Of a stretch of DNA of 64,000 nucleotides, positions 24,851-36,660 are shown in pieces (positions within the stretch are counted from its first letter, which is position 1; every line of letters starts with the position of its first letter). The notes under the pieces are model-generated. The model saw nothing but the letters and a program-made list of their open reading frames with translations, ran no database searches and had not been told where the DNA came from. The DNA is taken from positions 23,225,649-23,289,648 of the forward strand of contig NC_066315.1 of assembly GCF_022539315.1 (NCBI RefSeq). Reading direction: 5' to 3'. Source of the stretch: Serinus canaria. Lineage: Eukaryota; Chordata; Aves; Passeriformes; Fringillidae. A program made the position numbers and the translations under genes.

Positions 24851-27800
24851 TACTTTCTATCCTTCTCTTAATAATTCCAAGTGTCAATTCCAGAGTCAAC
24901 TCCTGGTGCATCAGTTTACAGCTTCCCTCATGGAATGGTATCTACTATGTTTTCATTCATTCAGACAGAACCTTAAGATATTTTCAAAACTACCCTGAAT
25001 TTCTAGTTCTGTTTAATAAAGCTGTGTCACCTCATTTTGTTGGTCTTAACCTGACCTGTATGTATTTGAAAGCACAGAGTACAGCAATGATCTCTGTGGG
25101 TTTTTACTGGTGCATCAACCAGGAAGCAAACAAATCAACCTTTTATTTTATTTTCTACCTCCAGATTGTCTATTTAGACATCCTTTTGTGCCACAGCACT
25201 TTATTTCCTTAAAAGCACTTGATGAGAACTTCTTCAAAATGTTTCTGGAAAATCCAATAGCACATATCAACAGGTTTTTTCAGTCCAATGTTGACTGATT
25301 GTTGGCTGATTCCTTCAGAGAAATCTACAATTTTTAAGAATATTTCCCTAAGTAAACACAAGGCTTGGGTCCTACTCAGTAAATCATATGCAAGTATGTT
25401 CACTGGTTCTATTCTCTATGGTAACAATCACATTTATATATGCTCATTGTTTCTATTCTTTGTTATAGCTACTACCAATTTGCTATGCCCTTGTCAGATT
25501 TGCTAAGATTTATATATCCTCAACTCCTCCATCAAGTCTTTTTTTTTAATTGCATAAATATTTTTTCATAAGCAAGGGGGAAGTTTTAGAAGACTGGATG
25601 CCAAAATTAATAGTTCACTCCTTTCATAGCTAACTTCCTGTATAACTCTTAAGTGAGCATCACATGCTCTGGCTGATTTGTTGCAATTTCTAGTTTTAAG
25701 AAGTACAAGTTATATAAATAAATAACTTATATATTCCTTCCTCAAAAATAATTCTTCTTAAAAAATAATTATTTATTTCTTAATGTCTTATGATGAGTTG
25801 GATGATAGTAATCCTGATTTCACAGCATTTTGTTATATCACATCAGAGCTATTTCCACACAGCAACCACAGAGAGCATGAGGACTGGCCAGCCCACAGTG
25901 AAATATCCAGGAAGGATTTATGGACCACAGTGCACTCTCCTCAATACCTTTCCCCTCCTCCTTCTTTGGAGGGAGTACTGACAATGGCTTTTTGCTAGTC
26001 AAGCAAAACTGGTATTTTATCATCTTTACCTTCCCCAAAGCATTTGTGAACTCTGAACCACAATCTGGCCCCTTTTGTTTTATTTGCATAGTATGACAAT
26101 TCAGTATAAACATTCCCTGTCTCCAGTAATCTCAGTTTAAGATAGAAAATGGGGTAAAAGTATAGATTAGATATGGCTGAACCTAAGAAGTTGTATTTGA
26201 AGTTGTATTTATGTTAAACATTAGTGAAATCAGAATCCTTTATTTGGAGCTGGAGTTGATAAATAAAGCAAAAAAGAATAACAAAAAGTAGATTCAAATA
26301 AGTGATGTCTACACATATTTGCTTAGGCAAGTGTGCTTCCCACCACTCAGAGCCAAAGGCATTTCCCTCCTTATCAAGGTTGTCACAGGAAAGAAGCCTG
26401 CCTGTGTGAGCTGGAACAATGCATTGCCCAATCTGAATGTTTTGGGGAGTGATTCTGAGGTGGTCAGAGCCTTCTTGCCACAGAAAGGCCAGATGGTGAC
26501 ATGAACTGGCCTTATGTCTGGCAGCCATAGCTCCTGCATGCCTTAGGCATAGAAATGACTCATCATAACTTCCAGCAAAGGGTTACCAACACTGGTACAG
26601 GAAAATTTAATTGTCAGCATGTGACACCTGGGCCTGTGCAGCTTACCTCCCAGTCACACACAAAGGGGCAGCTCTTCTCTAACAGGATAACAGCTTGACA
26701 GTGGAGGAAGGTGTTTTCGATTGTGGGTCTAACTAAGGCAATCCAAAATTGTCATTTATTTTAAGATCTGAGTTTTGGCTGAAAGTCAAGATCAAGTGAA
26801 AATGTTTTTAGCATAAGACCTTTCAAAGGATAATGCGGTTTTAATTATCTACCTATAGAATAGTAAGTTTCATTAATTTTTCTTTTCAAAGAAAACCCTA
26901 GAAGGTTTTGAAACTGTCAAAACTGTTTTTTTTTTTACTTTTTTCCACATTTTTTAAAATATCAGACGTGGAGTTACTTGAAGTATGAAAAACAAAAAAA
27001 ATCTAAAACCTATAAGGTCAGAATTGAAAGCAAGAATGGCAAACCTATAGCAATATTTCAGCTAGTGTAATCTACTTACTCATTAAATTATATTACTCCT
27101 GTTTAAAAATGCATTTTGATTTTTCAATCTGTTTTTAGACAAGAGGAGTCTTTGAAATAGTGGAAATTCACAAAGAGCAGGCAAGCTGATTCTCTTCCCA
27201 ATTCCAGCTAAAACCTAAGTTCAGAATTGTCCATCATCCTATGCTATTTTTGGTCGCATATTAACAAGTCATATAGAGCAGAGGACAGTCTTGTACTTGG
27301 GGCATTTTGACAGGTAGGAAACACACAAACCTTTGCAAAAGAATCCTGAAGTTAGGCCTGGAAGTGTGTATTGTGTGTTCACAGCACTCTTGTACCTAAC
27401 TTTATTTAAATTCAGGAGCCAAAATGTGACCTTGGTGAACTGGGTGGAAGTTTTGCTAGAAAGTTAGGTGGGATCTGGATCTGACCTCAAATTTCTGCAT
27501 GGAAGTGGCATTGATTTGAGGGTTTGCATCAGCAACCCATGTTTTATCAAAGCATCCTATCTCACTTTCATCCCAATGCTGCTGCCCCTGCTGTTACCAT
27601 GCTGACCCCTTGTTCACACCACAATTTTGGTTCCCTCTGAAAGTCAGATTTGAGTTCAGGATTTTACCAATAACTTTCAAGCCTTGACCCTTCTGTTCTT
27701 GCACAACCTGGTCCACATTTCTGCTTCCTTTCGTGACCTACTTTCTGTTTCTCATTTATCTCCGCTTTCCCATCACTTTTTAAGTTGACTTTGTCAAAAT

Positions 27801-28844
27801 ACAGGGCTTTTGCAGAGGTGACCCCAGTGTGGTGGAACTCCATTCCTCTTGACATCTACAGATTTGGGAGATAAATTCCCTCCTCTACCTCTCCAAGATT
27901 TCAATGGCCTGTCTCATAGGATACAAAGTGTGGTCAGGCCATGTGATACAGCTTTCATTTCCCCCAGACCTCCTCCTTCTTCAATATTTTAAAGTAAAGG
28001 TCAGACTATGTAAAAGAATCAGAGCTCACAGCAGAATAATTGGAGTCATCTGAGACTCACACAAAGGTCATGTAGGTTAGTGCTTTTGAGGAATCTGTGA
28101 TAAGGCAGTGCCTGAGAGATATTTGTGTAATCTATGGGAGAATTTTAAACAAATTCTAATAGGGACAAAGCCCCTTTTCCTGTGCTTCTTACCATAAAGG
28201 TTATGAATGTGGTGTCCAATATTGGACCTGCAAAGTTCACGTCCGGTTGTTTTCCTGACAAATATTCATTGTAGTTGTTGTTACTACCTTGCTGCTACTG
28301 AAAGCTTTCTTCCCACATAAATAACTTGAAGACACTTAAAGTATCTCTAAGAATTCATTGCTCCTTTAACATATTGCTATTCAGAAGAGCATGCTTTGAT
28401 TTTGAGAGAGATATTAATTAACTGGGGAAATGATAATTGCAACACCATATTGATTTAGCTTAGAAAAATCCTTTGGCTTTTACTCACATAATTTTGTATT
28501 TCAGAAAATCTGGAAACAGTTGCACTGCTTACAGGTTTCTTAAAGTAAAAAAGGAAAAAAAAAAGTCCTTTCATATTTTTCCTATATGACAATTTTTTCA
28601 TTACTGTTCCAGACTATTTTATCTTGGTTTGGAATTTTATTAAGTGAATTAATCACACCAGTCAAGAATGTTTCTTTATGAAGGTGTTTCTTACTGTTCA
28701 CATTACTGTAGATTCTTGAAAGGGGGCTCCAGTATGGTTAGCACTGAAGGGGGCTGAAGAAGATTTTGTAAGTAACTCAATTATTTAATTTGGTTAAGCA
28801 AGACTTAAAAATTCATAAGAACAAACTCTAAGAGTAGAAGAATA

Positions 28845-28865
28845 AGAACACTCTAAGAGTGTTCT
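28845..28865. repeat. near-perfect palindrome
   Basis: AGAACACTCT is followed by one base and its inverse complement AGAGTGTTCT. The sequence resembles a steroid-receptor half-site pair (AGAACA...TGTTCT), but the spacing is 9 bases instead of the usual 3. Confidence 0.6.
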
Positions 28866-30633
28866 GCTGCTGCCCTTACCAAAATGCAGTTATCTGTATT
28901 TTTGACCAAACTCCATAGAGAGAAGATTTTAATATAGATCAGGAAAGAAGCATATACCTTGTGGGGCTAAATTGCTATGGACAGGAAGTGGAGACCCTGG
29001 TGTGGATGAAGAACTTGACCAGATTAGCTTGGGGGCTTGTAAAAACATACGAACAAAGAAAGAATATATTTGTGCTCTACCTTTCTCTTAAAAATAACAG
29101 TGTGTTTTTCTTTCTGTCAGTGAACACTTCTCACCCAATGCCAACTTGTCATCATATAAGTCAACTTGAGACATTGAGAAAAGAAGCAGACAGAGAAAAC
29201 TTTATCTCTTGCATTCAGACTTTTTGGAACTCTGAAAATAATAAAAAGCAACAAACAGTAATCTCTATTTTGCAAAAACAGAATTCAAACCTCTGTTTCA
29301 GCATTTTCAGAACTCAAGCAAGAAAAGCACTTTCAAGTGTATATTTGGAAAACCAGCATTCTTTCATTCTATTTACAGTTCACCTTTCCAGCTGTGCAGT
29401 GCCCTGACTTGTGTGTGCCATTTCAGGGCAGACAAATGTCCACAGTGATACAACAAAGCTCGAACTTGCATTGAACTTTTATCAATTTGTGAAGTCTCTC
29501 AGGCTCAGGTGATTTGGACCTTTCAAGGAACCATTCAGTTAAGCCCTGCCTTGGCAAGAACAAATACTTGATAAATGTTTATCGCTTCATACCACACTTC
29601 TCTCCTAAGCTGACTGCCATGTCATCAAAACTCCATCAAAAGTTCCACCCAAAAATGGATGGAATTCAGAAAAGTGACTATATCAAAAACATGTGGTGTT
29701 TTGCCAAAGGGAATGATTCTTCACCAGTCCCTCACAGTAGGCCTTTACTTTACAAGCAGAATTAAGCCCTGCTTCCAAAATTTTCTGTGTAGTTTACAAA
29801 CCTTTTCAGTGATGCAGGATTGTTGGGTTTGCTAACCAGCAAATGTATGAGTTGTAAACATTCCTCAGGAGTGCAGCATCCCACAGCATAAAAAAGGGAA
29901 TTCTTTTCCTCCACTCTTTTCCAGATCTTCTGAAGTATAACAGATGGTTGTTATTATTTCTCCTTTTGGTTTCTATTCCTTTTATCTTTACCCAAAGTAT
30001 TTCACCACCACATACTTGTATTGTCAAATTGCACCATGGTGGAATTATGCACACTTCCGGAATGTGGGATGATCTCTTCAGTTCTTCAGCCTTCCTGCCA
30101 CTTCCAGATAACTCCTCCCTTTTGCTGACATTCTGCTTCTAAGAATCATCTTACAAATTACATACATTCTCATTCACCCTAAATCACAATCTCTGCTGCT
30201 TAGGGCAGCTTTCAGTTCTATTGTTTTTTCCTTACTTTTCATTTCAAAACATCTGAATATTAATATACGTGTAATACACAGTGTCCTTTACCAAAAATTT
30301 GGTACCAGAGAGCATCTCAATCTGTAAAAAAAGGCACCTTTCAATTGTTATCATATTGTGTGATGTATATTTTTAAATTAACATTGCTATGGAAAAAAAT
30401 TTCATTAAATTTGTAATATGTTTGTAACTCCTGTAGCAAAAACATCAGCTAGCACACAATTAGTTAAACTGTTGGTCTCCATTTAGACTACTCTACTAAA
30501 ATTATGTACAATTTATTGTTGGACTTATTTGTTCAGTCTGGCTATGAATAATTTTACAAATTTCATCATTATTCAAACAGATCTTCAACTGTTCATAGGC
30601 TTAATATTGTACTATCATACCTGTTAAATAAGC

Positions 30634-30658
30634 TATTTGTGCTACTTCAGCACAAATA
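30634..30658. repeat. hairpin, 10-bp arms
   Basis: TATTTGTGCT and AGCACAAATA are exact reverse complements around a 5-base loop. It is too short and unflanked for a confident RNA gene. Confidence 0.7.
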
Positions 30659-33485
30659 TTCTCCATCAGTAGCATTTACACTACAAGACCATTAATTCTG
30701 AGAAATAAAGCAAGACACATTTTATTCACATCTTACACCCTTCTGAAGATAAATCTGTTTATCAAAATTCTTGTTTTGGTTTGTGCTTGTGGGATGAAGA
30801 TAAAGAAATGACAAATTCACTTTGGGAAAAATATTTCTTTAGAATGCTTTACCCCACTTGTGGTCCCAAGAGCTACGTCTTCAACGTGCTGGAAAAGATT
30901 TCTATATGAGGAACAGGAGCACGAGTTTTAATTTGAACAAAACAGGTATTATAGAAGAAGCTGCATATGAAAGCAGCAAAAAGCCTTTGAGGTTCAAGAG
31001 GCCTTTATTATCTTCCTAAGGGGCCTGTTTAGCTCTGGCACAAAAAGTAATTTATATACATTTAGTCTTCTTTGTTTTCATAGGAATAATTATTTCTTCC
31101 TGTTGCATTTTTTCATCTGTTGCTACTTTCTCCCTAGCGCAGTTTAACCTCTTTGTAACATATTATTACAAAACATTGCTTGCAACATTTATTTGAAAGA
31201 TGTAGCCCAACTTCCTTTGAAGGTGGCTTCAGTTCAGTATCTGCAGCATTTCTCCCCCATTGAGATTTTTCCCCAAATTTAGTTAGCTATCAAAGAGAAG
31301 TGGAACCGCTGACAGTACAAAAAGCAGAAAAGGCAGGGTCTCATAAACGTGAAAAGGAACAGATAAGCAATGACAGCCTGACTTGTGGATTATTGTAAAT
31401 TGCATACACTTCTGCTGGAAATTATCTCTCTATCTAATATGTATCAGAACATCCTTGCTACTCTAGCTTTACTTGCACAATTCAAATGTCAGTCTGGCAG
31501 GCTCAATAAAGGGCCAACGTGGCAGGTAAAAGAGGTATCTAGAAATGGTCTCATATCAATGAATTGATGTGAGACTTAGATTTAAAAATTAAATAATCCA
31601 GAGATGGCTGAATTATTTGTGTGATTTATCTCTCACTGAAGCTGGGAAGCTGAGAGCAGAATGTAGTAAGTGGCAATCCCTAAAATGAATGACCTCCTAA
31701 GAAATTCATAGAGGACCATATTATAGGAAAGGAGAATATTCTTTCCCAAAGTTGTCAGCCTTCTGTGCCCAGCTCAGATTTGCAAAAAGAAGCTGGGCAT
31801 TTTCTCTTTCTTACACTTCCTTCAATAACACACAATACTTCTGTAATTGCAAATTCACTCTTTAGCTTGATACTGATTGAAGCAGAATATGACCTAGCTT
31901 CCTTTTCCTCTAGTAAGCTGGTTTATGTCTGCTGCACAGAAAATAAACCATAAAAATGTGGTTTTGTCAGTTTTATGCAAGTAGACAGGACTGAAAGACA
32001 TGTGGGGTTAAAGGTTGAAACACTTTCAATTCATCATCCAGCCCTAGCTCTCAAGTATTTGCCTGTTCAATTTTGCAAGCACAAGACAGCAATTATATGT
32101 GGAAATTGAGAAATTAGAACTCTTGTATAAGGGCACAATTTCAGGGGGGAAAAAAAGGGTATGTGTAAGGTCATATACAAGGATGGCAATGTGGTTTGAA
32201 AGTGCCCCTGAAAAATACAGAATCTGTTCAATGTTTGCTGACCAGAACCCCTATACCTGTATATGGGGGGCAGTGGTTCTTAAAAATGCCCTTAAAAAAG
32301 ATAAGCATTTCTCCATAACTTTATGGATAGGGAATTTTGGTTTTTTGAATATATGGTGCCTCTGAATATTTCCAAGAATTATTATTATCCAACTCCACAG
32401 GGATATAAAGTGAAATGCACTGAGTTGAACATTCCACAAACATATATAATGAGTATTTAAGCCCTGAAAATTGTGTTCACTACAAGCAACTAGTAGATTT
32501 TGCTACATTTAAAATCATATGAGGCTTGATTTTCAGAATAGTCTCATTTTGCACTCGTAAGAAACTGCTGCAATTTTCCAAGCAAAAATTTGCACAAGTG
32601 TGTTACTCTATGACTGATCCTTCTTCCAAAAATCAAAAGCAAAAGAAGGACTCACCTGTAGATAAGGGGATGGAAATATCCTTTTTTTAATTTACATTTC
32701 TTCTTCTTTCAGTGTCAGCTTTCTCACTCTTTCCCTTGATCCATAAGTGAAACCAACTTGCAAAGTTTTCCCCCTACTCAGATATGAGTGACTATCCACA
32801 AACAAAGAATCTACAGGATACAGTTCCTACAGACTGAAAGACAGATTGTTAACTAGGAACTCTCTGCATCTCCAGTTCATTAAAACCTCTATTCTGCTTA
32901 GAAAAAATGCAGCAAATTTAATCCTCAGAATTTCATTTATTCATTTATTTATGTTTAATCATTTAGACTTTATGATTTAAATACGAACTTGCAAGTTCCT
33001 TCAGCATTGCTTGCTGAAAGCTGATGAGCTCTTTCTAAAGACAAAATGACAGATAGATGCTTATAAGCTAATCGTTTCTCTACTTATCTTCAGAACACAT
33101 GTCATGGCCATGTGGAACACAGGACTGTGTCAATCCTTTTAATAGGAGCTGTAAAACCCCAAACCTTTTAATTCATTTTGCCTAACTAAAAGGCTTCCTT
33201 TTTGATCAAAGAATTTTCTGTGGGATGGGAATTTTAAGAGCTGACTCTCACTTTCTGGAAAGTTAAATTGTGCATGAAACTTGGAAAGTTGCTTGTAGTG
33301 ATTGGAAACCAGTGTCCATATACTGTCTGTGCAAACCTGGACAGTATATACACCACAATGTTGCTCCTGGCTTTTTTTTTTCATTGTCACTATCACTCTC
33401 TTGAAAAGCTAGGATGCAAACTGTTGCTACAGTGATTTGGGGATGGATGGTGAATTAAGTAGAAACAGTTCCAATTAAGTCTGTT

Positions 33486-33515
33486 CACAAAGTGACTGTG
33501 CACAAAGTGACTATG
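33486..33515 (+). repeat. 15-bp tandem duplication
   Basis: CACAAAGTGACTGTG is followed directly by CACAAAGTGACTATG, differing by one base. Confidence 0.85.
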
Positions 33516-34140
33516 GAGAGCTGACACTGGCCCTCAGAAAGAATTGAAAGTCAGTTCCAAAAAGAAAACTTGGGAATGCTTTGAGGTTTACCAAAACCAC
33601 ATCCGTTTTTAAGAAATAGTGTTCACTTAGGGGTAGGACAATGTCCTACTTTTGTATCAGCAGAAAGTCCCACCACAGTAGTAGTTCTAGAGTCAAAATT
33701 CCCTCTGCCAGTACTACTCTTTCACTCAGGGCCCAATGTCTAAGGAATACCATCAGAAGAAATCTGCCTGACACAAATTATGCCAAAAAACCTTTTGCAT
33801 TTCCTTGACCCCTGAAGAATGGCAGAGGAAGGAAGATGAGCCCAGTATTTGTCTAGCATCCAATCATGTTGCAATGAGGAGTGGGACAATTTGTTTTCAG
33901 AGAAGGCACAGATTAGGCTGGTTTCAGTCTCTTATCAGAGTTTCTATTGATTGTTCTGCTGCAGAGCATGTCCCCAGCTACATGTACCCCAAAATGTAAA
34001 TTCAGGGGCAGAAACAGTATTTTACAAAATTGTTGGGGTGTCTAGCTGGTCAGACTGACCCCGAGAAAAGTTCAAAAGTCTCTTTTCCCAGGCCAGCGCT
34101 TGAAGGAGTCAGGGCTCTTCATTTCTCAGTCTCAAGATTG

Positions 34141-34146
34141 TTTATT
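34141..34146 (-). terminator. LTR polyadenylation signal
   Basis: AATAAA on the minus strand lies within the R-like part of the solo LTR, about 110 bases from its 3' end. Confidence 0.65.
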
Positions 34147-34243
34147 GTATCTTATCTATAAAATTCTCTCTCCTGTCCTGCCGAGGTCTGTTCAGCACGA
34201 CAGTCAAAGGCACTCTGCCTGCCCCCAGGGGTGGTGTTATGCC

Positions 34244-34249
34244 TTTATA
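34244..34249 (-). promoter_or_regulatory. LTR TATA box
   Basis: TATAAA on the minus strand lies about 100 bases before the LTR polyadenylation signal, as in many retroviral U3/R junctions. Confidence 0.6.
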
Positions 34250-35180
34250 CTAAAAACTATGTATACAATGTTTACCACAACTTCCCAATACCTATCACCT
34301 ATGTTAGACAGTGAGCTTCTACTCTAAACCAGTCTAAAAATGCCATCACAGCAGAAGATGGAGGCCAAGAAGAAAAAGAAGAAAGGCTGGACATGCCCAG
34401 ATCCCTCCATCTTGCCCCCTTGAATCCCCATTCTAAAAACCCCAAAATCTACTTTTTCACCTTGTGATAAATTAACTATCATTCTACCTAATTTGTCATG
34501 GCTTGCAGATCTTCATCTAAGGTTGGTAATTTGCTCCACGGGTCATAATCAAAATCACAGGCATTTTGGGCTCTGTGCCAGGGTCTCTGAGACCCCTGGC
34601 AGGGGTCTTGGCTGCTCAGGACAGGCAGAGGGATGTCCTGGGTCCTGACACAAAAGGAAGCAAGGTTCCACTGCAATTTTGAATAATGAAAATTCAAGGA
34701 GCAACACTACTCAATTAGAATAGTAGTAACTGGAACATAAATGAAAACTTAAGAGCAGTCTGGATACTCATCTTCCTAGACTCCTTCAAAGTAACTTGCT
34801 GATAGAGTAGCATGATGCCCTAAAGGTAATTATCCTGGTAAAAAAGGTGAAAAAACTTTCAGCTACTTACCATGTTTTTTCAGGTTCATATTTCATTTTG
34901 GATATCTGAGGTACAGTGAAAGCAAAGAAAAGAAAAGATGAAAAAAAACATTCATTACTAAAAGAGTATTTATTTTAGTCATCTTGATTAGCCTAAGTTG
35001 TTATGTCAAACAATTTTTATTCTGTTTATGGAATATAACACCTCTATAGGCCAGATGTTCAAAATATGCCTGAACTCAGTGTCTAGTTATTCGAAGCAAA
35101 ATCTCTTGCATGAACACTTTTTCCTGTTGGCAGTTGACAGCAGAAATGATTGAAATGGCCTTTACATCAATCAGGTTATT

Positions 35181-35202
<22 letters not shown>
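35181..35202. repeat. A22 homopolymer
   Basis: An uninterrupted run of 22 A followed by an AAG-rich tail. No processed gene copy is recognisable upstream, so it is not called as a retrocopy tail. Confidence 0.85.
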
Positions 35203-35213
<11 letters not shown>

Positions 35214-35529
35214 CAGACACAAAAACCACAAATGGAACACAGGAGTTCTAGGTTTAAAAGTTGTTATTAACGCAAACAGTAGCTGACAAAAGAGAACATG
35301 AAAGAGACTTTGGCATATATGAATAGAGATCACACTGTCTCTAAAAATATGACCTTCACTAAATTTGCAATGCTTGTTTCTTACGCCTGAACAGTGTTGT
35401 ACTTGTTACATAGTAACAAACTAGATTTAATGTTAACTGTGCCTGAGAGTTTAAGTATTTTTACCTTTCAGAGCTCTAGTTTTAGGGCCAAGTCAATGCT
35501 GTGGATCCTTCAACTGTACTGGAATCCTC

Positions 35530-35573
35530 CAGTGAATATTTTTCCCTCATTCACTGAATATTCTCCCCTCATT
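35530..35573 (+). repeat. 22-bp tandem duplication
   Basis: Two adjacent 22-base units share the core TGAATATT and the ending CCCTCATT and differ at three positions. The junction is exact, pointing to a replication-slippage duplication that has since diverged. Confidence 0.85.
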
Positions 35574-36501
35574 ACACACAGTGAAATTCCATTAATATCA
35601 ATACTGGTTTGGTGTACAGAATACACAATACAGATCTATACCGAAGTTCAAGGACCACAATTTTGCTTTCTGTATTAAACTTCAGCTCTTTTATTGATTC
35701 TTTTTCTCCTCACTCTCCTCAAGGATAAAACTAAATTGCTTGCAGAGGTCATTATAAAATTATAAATTGAGGGCAAAAGAAAAAATCAATGATGAAACCT
35801 GTAGTGATTAATATGTCAAACAAACAAACATTCCAAATTTCCCTATGTCTTATTTGCTCATTTTGTAAGAGACACTGAAAAATAGCCTTAAAAATGTAAA
35901 AGTGAAATATTGTCTTCTTTCTGGGGAATAGAATCCACAAGTTTAAATCATTAAACTATAATTATACTCTGAACATTGGAAGGATTTACAGTAAAAATAT
36001 CAAGTTGAGATTAAGTCAATAAAATTAATCACTCGTAACCCTGAAGGAGCAAAAGGGTTGAAAAATGCTACAAAATTGAAAGCTACCATGAGCAAAGGGA
36101 CTCAGGAAATTCATTTTAATTTACCACAGCCAAGTTCAAATACAAGCTGTTCTTTGTTATCCAACCTGAGGTATTATTTTTCATACAGACGCTCACATCT
36201 GACCAAGCCATAATCACACACTGTAGAACTTTCTTTATCTGATTGTAGAGGTTTCCTGTTTTAGCTATATATTAACAATGAACTGCATATGGATGGGGTG
36301 GTGTCACAGAGTGGACTCTATTCTGCTCACCTAACCACATCTATCAGTGTATTAAGTGCCTTAAAGCTGGGACTTGAGCTATGGGTTGTAAAGCTGGCCT
36401 TCAGTCACTACTGTCTCTCTCTTACATGGGCCTAACAGACATTTTATATTGTAAATTCCTTGCTTTTCTACCAGCACAGACAGCTCTCCTGCAGTGGTCT
36501 A

Positions 36502-36535
36502 AGAGAAGGTTATGAATTGCAATAACCTTTTCTCT
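36502..36535. repeat. hairpin with 2-base bulge
   Basis: AGAGAAGGTTAT pairs with ATAACCTTTTCTCT, leaving an extra TT (AA on the complement) and an 8-base loop. It lies 27 bases from the much larger inverted repeat that follows. Confidence 0.7.
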
Positions 36536-36561
36536 CTCATCTGGGTTTAATGATTGACCAT

Positions 36562-36660
36562 GCTGTCTGAAACAGTTTCTTCTGGGCAGTACATTTGTTT
36601 TGGGGTGCAGTCCCCTCCACCCCAAAAAAAATGTACTGCCCATGAGAAACTGTGAACAGC
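36562..36660. repeat. 99-bp near-palindrome with about 43-45-bp arms
   Basis: The left arm runs from GCTGT through CAGTTTCT, GGGCAGTACATT and TTTTGGGGTG. The right arm is its inverse complement, ending in GCTGT's complement at 36660. The arms differ by one base in the A/T run, a 3-base indel near the outer end and two bases beside the central GGGCAGTACAT block. The loop is only about 11 bases (CAGTCCCCTCC-like). No TE termini or target duplication are evident. An 89-codon minus frame crossing it is a by-product. Confidence 0.88.

Larger units (their letters stand above)
24851..34030. other. gene desert, no supported gene
   Basis: About 9 kb of AT-rich DNA with unremarkable short open frames. 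Structures noted separately: a short palindrome (28845-28865), a hairpin (30634-30658) and a 15-bp tandem duplication (33486-33515). No tRNA, snoRNA or repeat family was recognised. Confidence 0.5.
34031..34650 (-). mobile_element. solo LTR of an ERVK-like endogenous retrovirus
   Basis: Read on the minus strand the 620 bases start TGTCAGGACC and end CCCCAACA, the TG...CA ends expected of an LTR. They contain a TATAAA box (34244-34249) and an AATAAA signal (34141-34146) in the right order, with U5 towards 34031. The flanks CAAAAT and CAAAAG are a 6-bp target duplication with one mismatch, the length expected for the ERVK (beta-like) class. No internal retroviral sequence follows on either side, so it is a solo LTR left by recombination. 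A 69-codon frame across one edge is not a gene. Confidence 0.82.
34651..36501. other. no gene seen; A-run and tandem duplication
   Basis: AT-rich DNA. It contains a 22-base A-run (35181-35202), listed with the 22-bp duplication (35530-35573) as the only structure seen. Confidence 0.5.

Noticed and set aside
28845..28865. Steroid-receptor response element
   Set aside because: Half-sites are 9 bases apart instead of 3.
34488..34697. 69-codon minus open frame
   Set aside because: Straddles the edge of the solo LTR; not a retroviral gene.
35181..35202. Poly-A tail of a processed gene copy
   Set aside because: No gene-like sequence or target duplication upstream.
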